Part shown: piece by piece, positions 25,280 through 33,306 of the stretch
Numbering within the stretch: position 1 is the first letter of the stretch
Layout: each line of letters begins with the position of its first letter
Source: Tenggerimyces flavus
GTDB lineage: Bacteria > Actinomycetota > Actinomycetes > Propionibacteriales > Actinopolymorphaceae
Assembly (NCBI RefSeq): GCF_016907715.1
Contig: NZ_JAFBCM010000001.1
Coordinates: 5,332,001 to 5,396,000 of the forward strand
Direction: 5' to 3'
DNA: 64,000 bases
Translations under genes and position numbers: made by a program
The notes under the pieces: model-generated
Told to the model about the DNA's origin: nothing
Database searches by the model: none
The model's input: the letters and a program-made list of their open reading frames with translations, nothing else

Positions 25280-26526
25280 TAGGAGTCCCAGATCGCGCCG
25301 TACGCCGGGATCCCTCGACGTTCCATTCCCGACACCACCTGCCAGGTCAGCTTCTTGTTCGAGATGCAGATCACCGCCTCCGCGTCGAAGTCACGGTACG
25401 CCTCGTACGCCAGCGCGACCATGTCCGGCTTGCCGTGCGCCGAGGTGTCCCACACCAACGCGTCCGGTTGCACCGCGAAGATCTCGTCGACGAGCTCGTC
25501 CCCGTACGTCAACCGCGGGTTGCGCGTCGCCCACACCAACCGAGCCGGCACCTTCTGCGCCAACAGGTGCGGGAGGCACGGCCCGATCCCCGAGCCCGTC
25601 GCGACGTAGATCACCCGCGTGAACAACGTCTCGATGTTCGCCACGCCCGCCGTCGTGATCCCCTTCACCCACACGTGCGAGGGCAGGTCGTCGATGAACG
25701 AGCCCGTCCAGTCGCCCGCCCGCGAGATCGTCAGCCGGAAGCCGTGCTCGTCCGGCGCGGGCACGTTCGCGAACGAGTGCCACTCCAGCAACGGCCGCCG
25801 GCTGATCGCCGTCGACGAACCCGAGAACGGCGTCACCCCGTGGTCGAACCGGGCCAGCACCACGTGCGACGACGGTCGCGAGAGGTGCACCGGAACGCGC
25901 CGAAGTCTCAACCAGGGAAGGGCAACGCTGAACGTGACGACCGCCAGCACAACGATCCCCACCACGGACCCGCCGAGCACCGTGTGCACCCAGAACAGCA
26001 CCAGCGCTGCCCACCCGCCGAACCGGTGGATCTTCTCGAACGTGTCGTGGAACCGCGCGCGGAACGGCGGCGCCGCCGTCACGCTGATCCCGACGAGCAG
26101 CCCGACCAGGACGTACGCCACCACGCTCGTCGCGGTCGGCGGGGAGCCGAGCAGCGACACCACGTACGCCACGAACCACAGCGTCCCCGCGAGCGCACCA
26201 CCGACGTGCAGTCCGCCGAAGTGGTAGACCTTGCCGAGCGTCCATCGCAGCTTCAGCGGCCAGCTCGTCGGCACACTCGTCGCCAACCGGAACAGCAGGT
26301 TGATCACGTACTGCTGTCGCACCAGTATCGCCAACGCGAGGTTGCCGAGCACGAGATTGGCCATGCTCTGTGGGGAGACGCCGGGCAGGAACACGACGTT
26401 GACGAGCAGCACGAACGCGGCCAGCCGGTTGTGGTGCATCAGCCAAGGATGCTTGAAGAAACGCCGCAAGGCGGAGGGCTCCGCCTGGGTGCGCGCAGCG
26501 GGTCGGGAGACAGTCAACACGCTCAT
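25279..26526 (-). CDS. Six-helix membrane ferredoxin/flavo-reductase (TmpL C-terminal-like)
   Basis: Integral membrane protein of 415 residues. Six hydrophobic segments are visible between about 35 and 220 (for example AAFVLLVNVVFLP, GGLHVGGALAGTLWFVAYVV, FGGWAALVLFWVHTVLGG), with histidines near helix ends reminiscent of ferric-reductase-like domains. The C-terminal half is a ferredoxin-NADP-reductase-like unit with the nucleotide loop YVATGSGIGPCLPHLL. It is translationally coupled to the upstream adenylation gene (four-base overlap). Fungal TmpL/TmpA proteins combine an AMP-binding domain, six helices and an FAD/NAD domain in that order. This gene equals the second part. Electron acceptor unknown. 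Its stop codon lies on the MITE border. Confidence 0.75.
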   Translation of the reverse strand: MSVLTVSRPAARTQAEPSALRRFFKHPWLMHHNRLAAFVLLVNVVFLPGVSPQSMANLVLGNLALAILVRQQYVINLLFRLATSVPTSWPLKLRWTLGKVYHFGGLHVGGALAGTLWFVAYVVSLLGSPPTATSVVAYVLVGLLVGISVTAAPPFRARFHDTFEKIHRFGGWAALVLFWVHTVLGGSVVGIVVLAVVTFSVALPWLRLRRVPVHLSRPSSHVVLARFDHGVTPFSGSSTAISRRPLLEWHSFANVPAPDEHGFRLTISRAGDWTGSFIDDLPSHVWVKGITTAGVANIETLFTRVIYVATGSGIGPCLPHLLAQKVPARLVWATRNPRLTYGDELVDEIFAVQPDALVWDTSAHGKPDMVALAYEAYRDFDAEAVICISNKKLTWQVVSGMERRGIPAYGAIWDS

Positions 26527-28106
26527 GACGCCACCGCCACCCGCGCCGCCAGCGGAGCCGCCTCGGCCAGCGCGAGCAGAGCCCGCTTGTCGACCTTGCC
26601 GCGGCTGGTCTCCGGCAGCGACCCGACCGCGTACACCGACGACGGCACGCAGTAGTACGGCAGCGCCGACTCGACCGCCGCCCGCGCCGCATCCACGTCG
26701 ACGTCGGCGGGCGTGACGAACGACACCAGGTTGCGGTCGTCCAGCTTCAACGTCACCGCCCGCGCGCATCCCGGAACGCCTTCCAGGACAGAAGAAACCG
26801 AGTCCAGCTCGACCCGGAACCCGCGCACCTTCACCTGGTCGTCGGTACGACCGAGATGCTCCAGCTCGCCGTCAGGTGTCCACCGACCGAGATCTCGGGT
26901 ACGGAACATGAGACGACCGCCGCCAAGGAACGGATCGGGCGCGTACCGCTCGGCGTTCAGCGCGGGGTTGTCGAGGTACCCGGCCGAGACGCAGTCGCCA
27001 CCCGCCCACATCTCCCCCACCTCGCCGATCGCGCAGAGCTTCCGCTCGTCGTCGAGCACGTACACGGTGTTGTTCGGGGTCGGCCGCCCGATCGACAACC
27101 GGATCGCCGACGGGTCGTGGCGCTGCATCGTGTTCACGATCGTGGTCTCGGTAGGCCCACAGGAGTTGAAGAAATCGCAGCGCGACGCCCACCGGTCGGC
27201 GAGCGGGCGTGGGCACGGCTCGCCCGCGACAGCGACGACCTTCACCTGGGAGCACTCGGCCGGATCGACCACGGAGAGCACGGTCGGCGTGGCGATCAGC
27301 ACGTCCGCCATCCGGGCCGCGGCGCCGATGTCGGTGCCGCGGATCACCAGCGTCGCGCCGTGGCTGAGGCAGCCGAGGATCTCCCACGCCGCCATGTCGA
27401 ACGCGACGTTCAGCAGCTGCGCCACCCGCCAGCCCGGCCGGATCCCCAGCGACCCCGGCGCGGTGAGCAGGATGTTGGCGACGTTGCGATGGGTGACCTT
27501 GACCCCGTTCGGCTTGCCGGTCGTGCCGGAGGTGAAGAGCACGTAGCACCCGTCGGCCGGCTCGCTCGCCACTTCTGGCGCCGTCGACGCGCCGGGCGAC
27601 GGCGTGTCGAGTGCCCACACGTGCGGACCTTCCGGCACCCGATCGAGGTGGGCGGACGTCGTCAGGATCACGCGGGTGCGCGCGGTCGCGACGACGTGGG
27701 CCAGCTGTGGCAGCGGCGTGATGCCCACGTCCTGCGGAACGTACGCGGCACCCGCCTTCAACGTGCCGAGCAGCCCGACCAGCATCGGGATCGAACGGCG
27801 TACGAACAGTGCCACGTTGTCGCCGGGCCGGATGCCCGCCGTGACGAGCTGGTGCGCCACCGCGTTCGCCTGCCGGTCGAGCTCGCCGTAGCTGATCGTG
27901 TCGCCCGTGCCCACATCGATCGCGGCCACGGCATCGGGTGCCGTGGCCGCGTGGGCTTCGAACGCGCGATGGACGAGGCCGTACGGAACCTCGACGCTCG
28001 GGCCGGTGCCGAACCGTTTGACCAGCTCGCGGTCCGCGGGAGCGAGCTGGTGGAGCAGCGGCTCCGGCCACGTCTGCCTCGGCGTAGCACGAGACGGTGA
28101 CTGCAT
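26523..28106 (-). CDS. Stand-alone NRPS-type adenylation enzyme (TmpL N-terminal-like)
   Basis: AMP-forming enzyme of 527 residues with the adenylation core motifs in order: SYGELDRQANAVAHQL (A2 region), LFTSGTTGKPNGVKVTH (A3), FNSCGPTETTI (A5), FRTRDLGRW (A7), GRTDDQVKVRGFRVELDSV (A8), and the A10 lysine in TSRGKVDKRAL. There is no carrier (PCP) or condensation domain, so the activated acid must be passed to another protein or released. It overlaps the membrane reductase by four bases, implying one functional unit. The ATG at 28104-28106 is chosen because GAAGGGGG precedes it; an upstream ATG adds 21 unrelated residues. Substrate cannot be read reliably from the pocket. Confidence 0.85.
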   Translation of the reverse strand: MQSPSRATPRQTWPEPLLHQLAPADRELVKRFGTGPSVEVPYGLVHRAFEAHAATAPDAVAAIDVGTGDTISYGELDRQANAVAHQLVTAGIRPGDNVALFVRRSIPMLVGLLGTLKAGAAYVPQDVGITPLPQLAHVVATARTRVILTTSAHLDRVPEGPHVWALDTPSPGASTAPEVASEPADGCYVLFTSGTTGKPNGVKVTHRNVANILLTAPGSLGIRPGWRVAQLLNVAFDMAAWEILGCLSHGATLVIRGTDIGAAARMADVLIATPTVLSVVDPAECSQVKVVAVAGEPCPRPLADRWASRCDFFNSCGPTETTIVNTMQRHDPSAIRLSIGRPTPNNTVYVLDDERKLCAIGEVGEMWAGGDCVSAGYLDNPALNAERYAPDPFLGGGRLMFRTRDLGRWTPDGELEHLGRTDDQVKVRGFRVELDSVSSVLEGVPGCARAVTLKLDDRNLVSFVTPADVDVDAARAAVESALPYYCVPSSVYAVGSLPETSRGKVDKRALLALAEAAPLAARVAVAS

Positions 28107-28251
28107 GGGAATCCCCCTTCGCTCGGGTGTCTTGGTCAAGACCACGAAGTGAGGGAGAACCCGGTTCACTCAGAACTTCGTAACTTCTTGCCGACCGAAC
28201 TCACACCCGGGTTCCAGGTGCCTCCCAGGTCGGCCGGAGAAGGTGCGAGGC

Positions 28252-30285
28252 ATGACAACGACGATTCCCGGCAACCCGCCGGCAGCCGTTGCCGCCAGCG
28301 ACCGGACTCCCGCCGCCTGGCGGCGCTGGGTCGTCGGGCTCGTCCGCGGCAACTCATACGACCCTCGGTGGGTACGTCCCACGCTCCTGGCTCTGCTGTC
28401 CGCGACCGCGGTCCTGTACGTCTGGGGGCTCGGCGCGTCCGGCTACGCGAACAGCTTCTACTCCGCCGCCGCCCAGGCCGGCGCGGACAGCTGGAAGGCG
28501 TTCTTCTTCGGTTCCTCCGACGCCGCGAACTCGATCACGGTCGACAAGACGCCGGCGTCGCTGTGGCTGATGGCGCTGTCCGTGCGCGCGTTCGGGCTGA
28601 GCTCGTGGAGCATCCTGCTGCCGCAGGCTCTGGCGGGCGTGGCGACCGTCGGGGTGCTGTACGCGACCGTACGGCGGTGGTTCCCGCCCTCGGCTGGACT
28701 GATCGCTGGCGCGGTGATGGCGCTGACTCCCGTTGCCACGTTGATGTTCCGCTTCAACAACCCGGACGCTCTGCTCGTGCTGCTGCTGACTCTTGGCGCC
28801 TACGCGACTGTGCGGGCCGTCGAGAAGGCGAGCGCGAAGTGGCTCATGCTCGTCGGCGTGCTGGTGGGCTTCGCGTTCCTCACCAAGATGTTGCAAGCGC
28901 TGTTGGTGATTCCGGCGTTCGCTCTGGTGTACCTGCTCGCGGCGCCGACGGGGTGGGGCCGGCGGATCCGTCAGCTTCTGCTGGCGGGCTTGGCGTTGGT
29001 GGTGTCCGGCGGCTGGTGGGTGGCGGTGGTGGAGCTGATCCCCGCGCAGTACCGGCCATACATCGGCGGCTCGCAGACCAACAGCGTGCTGGATCTGATG
29101 TTCGGCTACAACGGTCTTGGTCGGCTGAACGGTGAGGAGGTCGGCTCGGTCGGTGGTGGAGGTGGCGCCGGGGGCGGGCCAGGCTGGGGCGAGACCGGGA
29201 TCGGGCGGTTGTTCAACGCCGAGAACGGTGGTCAGGTCGCGTGGCTGCTGCCTGCCGCGCTGGTCCTCCTGATCGCGGGGCTCGTGCTGCGTGGCCGTTC
29301 GCCGCTCGTTGACCGGCCCCGTGCGGCGTTCGTGCTGTGGGGCGGCTGGTTAGTGGCGACCGCGCTGGTGTTCAGCTTCATGGCGGGGATCTATCACGCG
29401 TACTACACGGTGGCGCTGGCTCCGGCGATCGGCGCTGTCGTGGGGATGGGCGTGGTCGCTCTGTGGCGGGAGCGGGGGCGGATCTGGGTGCCGATCGTGC
29501 TGGCTCTGACGCTCGCGGGGACGTCGGTCTGGGCCTACGTGCTGCTCGGCCGGAGTGCGACGTTCGTGCCGTGGCTGCGGACGGTGATCCTCGTCGTCGG
29601 CATCTTCGCGGCGCTGGCCTTGCTGGTGGTGGAGCTGCTGCCGCGACGGTTGGCGCAGGGTGTGGCGGCGGTGGCCGCTCTCGTCGCGCTGGCCGGGCCG
29701 GCGGCCTACTCGCTGCAGACCGCGGCCGCGGCGCACACCGGCTCGATCCCGACGGCGGGTCCCGCGGTGGCGAACGCGCGCGGCGGCGGGCCTGGCGGCG
29801 GTGGTGGGCGGATGTTCGGCCCCGGCCAGGGCCAGGCACCGCAGGGCGCGCCGCCCGGCGGAGGTGGTCGCTTCGGTGGTGGCGGTGGTGGCGGTGGTGG
29901 CGCTGGCGGCCTGCTGAACGGCGCGAACGTCAGCACCGAGCTGGTCGCGCTGCTGAAGGCCGGCGGCACCTCGTTCACCTGGGCCGCGGCCTCGGTCGGC
30001 TCGCAGAACGCGGCCAGCTACCAGCTCGCGAGTGGCCTGCCTGTGATGGCGATCGGCGGCTTCAACGGCAGCGACCCGTCACCGACGCTGGCGCAGTTCC
30101 AGCAGTACGTCGCCTCCGGTCAGATCCATTACTTCCTCGGCGGCGGTGGCTTCGGCAGCCGCGGCGGCAGCTCGAGCTCGACCGAGATCGCCGAATGGGT
30201 CGCGGCCAACTTCGAGGCCCAGACCATCGGGACCTCCACCGTCTACGACCTCTCGTCCGGCTCGACCGCCTCGGCGAGCATCTGA
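28252..30285 (+). CDS. GT39-type membrane glycosyltransferase with glycine-rich insert
   Basis: Polytopic membrane protein of 677 residues of the PMT/ArnT-like glycosyltransferase superfamily, which uses polyprenyl-phosphate sugars on the outer face of the membrane. The first extracytoplasmic loop has the expected acidic site (ITVDKTPASLWLMAL), followed by MFRFNNPDALLVLLLTLGAY and about ten hydrophobic helices. Two glycine-rich insertions occur, a short one near residue 305 and a long one near 500-550, before a soluble C-terminal domain. The ATG at 28252 is preferred (GGAGAAG nine bases upstream); a GTG at 28243 is possible. It is divergent from the adenylation gene. The acceptor may be a surface polymer or protein. 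Confidence 0.8.
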   Translation: MTTTIPGNPPAAVAASDRTPAAWRRWVVGLVRGNSYDPRWVRPTLLALLSATAVLYVWGLGASGYANSFYSAAAQAGADSWKAFFFGSSDAANSITVDKTPASLWLMALSVRAFGLSSWSILLPQALAGVATVGVLYATVRRWFPPSAGLIAGAVMALTPVATLMFRFNNPDALLVLLLTLGAYATVRAVEKASAKWLMLVGVLVGFAFLTKMLQALLVIPAFALVYLLAAPTGWGRRIRQLLLAGLALVVSGGWWVAVVELIPAQYRPYIGGSQTNSVLDLMFGYNGLGRLNGEEVGSVGGGGGAGGGPGWGETGIGRLFNAENGGQVAWLLPAALVLLIAGLVLRGRSPLVDRPRAAFVLWGGWLVATALVFSFMAGIYHAYYTVALAPAIGAVVGMGVVALWRERGRIWVPIVLALTLAGTSVWAYVLLGRSATFVPWLRTVILVVGIFAALALLVVELLPRRLAQGVAAVAALVALAGPAAYSLQTAAAAHTGSIPTAGPAVANARGGGPGGGGGRMFGPGQGQAPQGAPPGGGGRFGGGGGGGGGAGGLLNGANVSTELVALLKAGGTSFTWAAASVGSQNAASYQLASGLPVMAIGGFNGSDPSPTLAQFQQYVASGQIHYFLGGGGFGSRGGSSSSTEIAEWVAANFEAQTIGTSTVYDLSSGSTASASI

Positions 30286-30301
30286 CCCCTGCGTTCGAGC
30301 T

Positions 30302-32317
30302 TCACTCGCGGCGTGGTGCCCGGAACGTCAGGTACAGCACGCGGAGTGCGAGGACACAGCCGATCAGCAGAATGTTGTAGCCGAACAGCTGATAGAGGCT
30401 CACGTCGGCGACGAACGGTGGGCCTTCGTCGCTGCCGAGCAGGTAGACGGCCATGAAGCCGGCGGCCGCGGCGAGGAACGTGAGCACGAGCTGGTGCAGC
30501 AGCCCGGAGGCGTACCGGCGGTCCCGTTCGTCGGAGAACAGCCGCACGTTCACGCTGAACCGGCCCTGTTCCAGCGCGCTGGAGATCCGGTCGATCCGCC
30601 GCGGCAGCCGCCGCAGCATCGGGAGCAGCGACATCAGCTCGGCGGTCGCGGTCTCGCGCAGCGAGGTGCCGGTGAGCTGCGAGGTCAGCTGCGACGTGGC
30701 GAACGCACGGGCCTCCGACACGATGTTGAAACCGGGCGACAGCTGCGCCAGAGTCCCTTCCAGCGTTGCCAAGGCGCGGAACACCGCCGCAACCTCGGGC
30801 GGGATCGACAGTTCGTAGAACGCGATCAGCCGGAACAGGTCGCTGAACATCGCCAGGTCCGGTGTCGAGCCCGCCCCGAGATGCCGCGCCATGAACTGAC
30901 CGAGCGCGCGTTCCAGCCGCTGCTCGTCGATGTCCTCCGGCCGCGTGACGATCTCCAACAGCGAGTCACGCATGCCCGCCGGATCGCCGCGTTCGAGCGA
31001 GAGCAGCAGGTGCTGCAACGACGTACGGATCATCCCGTCGAGCCGACCGACCGAGCCGAAGTCCAACAGGCCAAGGCGATTGTCGGCGAGCAGGAACACG
31101 TTGCCCGGATGTGGATCGGCGTGGAACACCCCGTCCAGCATGACCTGCTTGAGGATCGCGCCGAGCAGCGCTCGCCCGAGCTCGAGCCGGTCGAGCTCCC
31201 GTTCCTCGACGACGGACTCCAGCGCGCCGAGCGGCGTACCCTCGAGCCGGCTGAGGACGAGTACGCGCGAGGTCGACATCTCCTCGTACACCGTCGGCAG
31301 CACGACGCCCGTGTCGCCGCCGCGGTCGCGGGTCGCGGTGCTGACGGCACCGATGTTCCGAGCCTCGATGTCGAAGTCGAGCTCTTCTCGCAGTGCCGCG
31401 GCGAACCCCTCGGCGAGCGCGATCGCGCCGAACGAGCGGCCCCACGACGTTCGGACCTCCAACGTGCGGGCCAGCCGGATCACGATGTCGAGATCGCGAT
31501 CGACAATCTTCCGGATGTCCGGTCGCTGCACCTTGATCACGACGTCCTGGCCGGTCTTCAGCCTGGCCTGATGGACCTGGGCGACCGAGGCGGCGGCCAA
31601 CGGCGTACTGCTGATCTCGGCGAAGACCTCACTCGGCCGCGCGTTCAGCTCGCTGGTGAGAACGGCCTCGATCTGCTCCCACGGCGCCGGCGGGACCTGG
31701 TCCTGCAGCCGGCTCAGCTCCTCGACGAACTCGATCGGCAGCATGTCGCGCCGCGTCGACAGCACCTGGCCGAGCTTGACGAACGTGACGCCGCCCTCTT
31801 CGAGCGCCTCGCGCAGCGACTGCGCGAGCCGTACCTGCCCCTGCCGTCCCCCGTCGCTCGGCGCGGTGCGCCGGCCGCGCAGGTACGGGCCGAGGCCGTG
31901 CCGGAACGCGATCATGGTGATCTTGCTGTACCGGCGGCCACGGCCGAGCGCACGCCGCAGCGCCCGCAGCCACTGGATCGGCGCGATCCGGAGACCACTC
32001 GCGGCCGCCGCCTCGAGCGCGACGAGGAAGATCATCGCGACCAGCAGGCCGAAGCCGAGCGAGATCGTGAACACACCAATCCACGCCGGGGTGAAGCTCG
32101 TTGCCTCGACTCGCCAGGGCAGCTGGAGGAGCCCGTTGCTGACCATCAGCCCGATGAACCCGGCGATCACGCTGCGGAGGAACCCGACCTGCATGCCCAG
32201 GATTCGCCGGGCCGCGAGGGAGAACAGCGTCATCGTGACGATGAACGTCGTGACCGTGACCACGGCGATGATGACGATGAACACCGGGTTGTCGAGGAAC
32301 GGCGGTGGCTGGTTCAC
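30302..32317 (-). CDS. AarF/UbiB (ABC1) family atypical kinase with membrane anchors at both ends
   Basis: Protein of 671 residues. Three hydrophobic segments lie in the first 105 residues and two near the C-terminus. The central kinase-like domain has the ABC1 signature KxGQ (VKLGQVLSTRRDMLP), the alanine-rich nucleotide loop AAASVAQVHQARL, VVIKVQRP lysine, the catalytic VFHADPHPGNVFLL and the metal site GLLDFGS. UbiB relatives support isoprenoid-lipid (quinone) metabolism, binding ADP/ATP and extracting lipid precursors. Menaquinone biosynthesis is the likely link in an actinobacterium; that is an inference. It stands alone, 16 bp from the convergent GT39 gene. Confidence 0.85.
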   Translation of the reverse strand: MNQPPPFLDNPVFIVIIAVVTVTTFIVTMTLFSLAARRILGMQVGFLRSVIAGFIGLMVSNGLLQLPWRVEATSFTPAWIGVFTISLGFGLLVAMIFLVALEAAAASGLRIAPIQWLRALRRALGRGRRYSKITMIAFRHGLGPYLRGRRTAPSDGGRQGQVRLAQSLREALEEGGVTFVKLGQVLSTRRDMLPIEFVEELSRLQDQVPPAPWEQIEAVLTSELNARPSEVFAEISSTPLAAASVAQVHQARLKTGQDVVIKVQRPDIRKIVDRDLDIVIRLARTLEVRTSWGRSFGAIALAEGFAAALREELDFDIEARNIGAVSTATRDRGGDTGVVLPTVYEEMSTSRVLVLSRLEGTPLGALESVVEERELDRLELGRALLGAILKQVMLDGVFHADPHPGNVFLLADNRLGLLDFGSVGRLDGMIRTSLQHLLLSLERGDPAGMRDSLLEIVTRPEDIDEQRLERALGQFMARHLGAGSTPDLAMFSDLFRLIAFYELSIPPEVAAVFRALATLEGTLAQLSPGFNIVSEARAFATSQLTSQLTGTSLRETATAELMSLLPMLRRLPRRIDRISSALEQGRFSVNVRLFSDERDRRYASGLLHQLVLTFLAAAAGFMAVYLLGSDEGPPFVADVSLYQLFGYNILLIGCVLALRVLYLTFRAPRRE

Positions 32318-32413
32318 CCGCCGGAGTCTAGGGCTGCGGCCGGTGAACGGCTTACAGGTAAGGGGTCTACCCGGGCCTCGGCGCGTCGTCGATGGCGTCG
32401 CCAGTTATAGCCG

Positions 32414-32944
32414 TCAGGCGTGCCAGCGCCGATGGTCGACGAAGAGTTGCTCGCTCGCGTCCAGGACGTCCAGGTAGTCGGTCCTGTGCTCGCGAGTTGG
32501 ATGGACGCCGAAGTCCGTCAACAGAAGCCGGAGGATGGACTCGATGCTGACCCGGCCGGTGGGGATGTGGGCGTGCCGATCCAGCGCGCTGGAACTCACG
32601 TGGAGATGCGGGAAGTCGACACCGGGTAGCGGCGTGGGGTGCCAATGCCAGGAGATCAGCTCCCGCCCGTCGGCGTCATCGAGGCGGTAGTCGTAGGCGA
32701 CCGTGCTGACATGCCAGACCTTCGGAGCCTCCTCCACCATCCGGAAGCTGTGCGCGAGGCCGAAGTGGACATCGCCTTTCGTCGAGCGCAGCTTGAGAGG
32801 TTCGACGGACAGAGTCAGCGCCCCCACTTGGTCATGTCCCTTGCCCCCACTCGCCAACACCTGAGCGTTCGTCACGCACGACAAGGCCCGTTTGAGGGGC
32901 TCGAGGAACGCAGCTTTGGCTGCGGCAGCTGACCTACCGGGCAA
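32414..32944 (-). CDS. Uncharacterised protein, second gene of a two-gene cassette
   Basis: Protein of about 176 residues that I do not recognise. It is acidic and histidine-rich in the middle (ELISWHWHP, DFPHLHVSSSALDRHAHIP) and ends in a helical LRLLLTDFGVHPTREHRTDY stretch. There is no signal peptide or membrane segment. The best start is a TTG at 32942-32944, overlapping the end of the upstream 64-residue gene by 11 bases. Coding appears real from the first helix (AAFLEPLKRALSCVTNAQVL). The pair has the size and coupling of a toxin-antitoxin or small regulatory cassette, but no known family motif supports this. Confidence 0.55.
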   Translation of the reverse strand: MPGRSAAAAKAAFLEPLKRALSCVTNAQVLASGGKGHDQVGALTLSVEPLKLRSTKGDVHFGLAHSFRMVEEAPKVWHVSTVAYDYRLDDADGRELISWHWHPTPLPGVDFPHLHVSSSALDRHAHIPTGRVSIESILRLLLTDFGVHPTREHRTDYLDVLDASEQLFVDHRRWHA

Positions 32945-33128
32945 AGGGGAGGAGCATGATCAGGTGGAGAACGTCGCGATCATCGAGATCCAACTGGCCT
33001 GCGTCGTACGCCGCCTCGAACTGCTCCAGCGTCAGATTGAGCAGCCGCCGCGTACGCTCGTCCAGCATCTCGCGGCCCTCGGCGCGGTCGAGCTCGACAA
33101 CACCGGGCTCCCCGGTAATGGGGCTCAT
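32934..33128 (-). CDS. Uncharacterised 64-residue acidic protein, first gene of the cassette
   Basis: Small acidic protein with a predicted helix-rich body (DERTRRLLNLTLEQFEAAYD) and a conserved-looking tail LDLDDRDVLHLIMLLPFAR. The ATG at 33126-33128 is chosen because AGGAGG lies seven bases upstream; the ATG at 33149 would encode the ribosome site as protein. It is translationally coupled to the 176-residue gene downstream. Not recognised; possible antitoxin-like or adaptor role is only suggested by layout. Confidence 0.55.
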   Translation of the reverse strand: MSPITGEPGVVELDRAEGREMLDERTRRLLNLTLEQFEAAYDAGQLDLDDRDVLHLIMLLPFAR

Positions 33129-33306
33129 GGCCAGCCTCCTCTCGGTCACTTGCGCATCGCCAACGCATCACTAGGTCAAGGGTTGCACAGCTCACCGACA
33201 TGAACCAGTTGCGTCGAGGAGGTGTGGACAAACGTTCGAGGTGACCTGAGGCGATCCCGTACCGGCCGATAGCGTGAGGTCGATCCGGCGAGGAAGGGAC
33301 GCGGCC

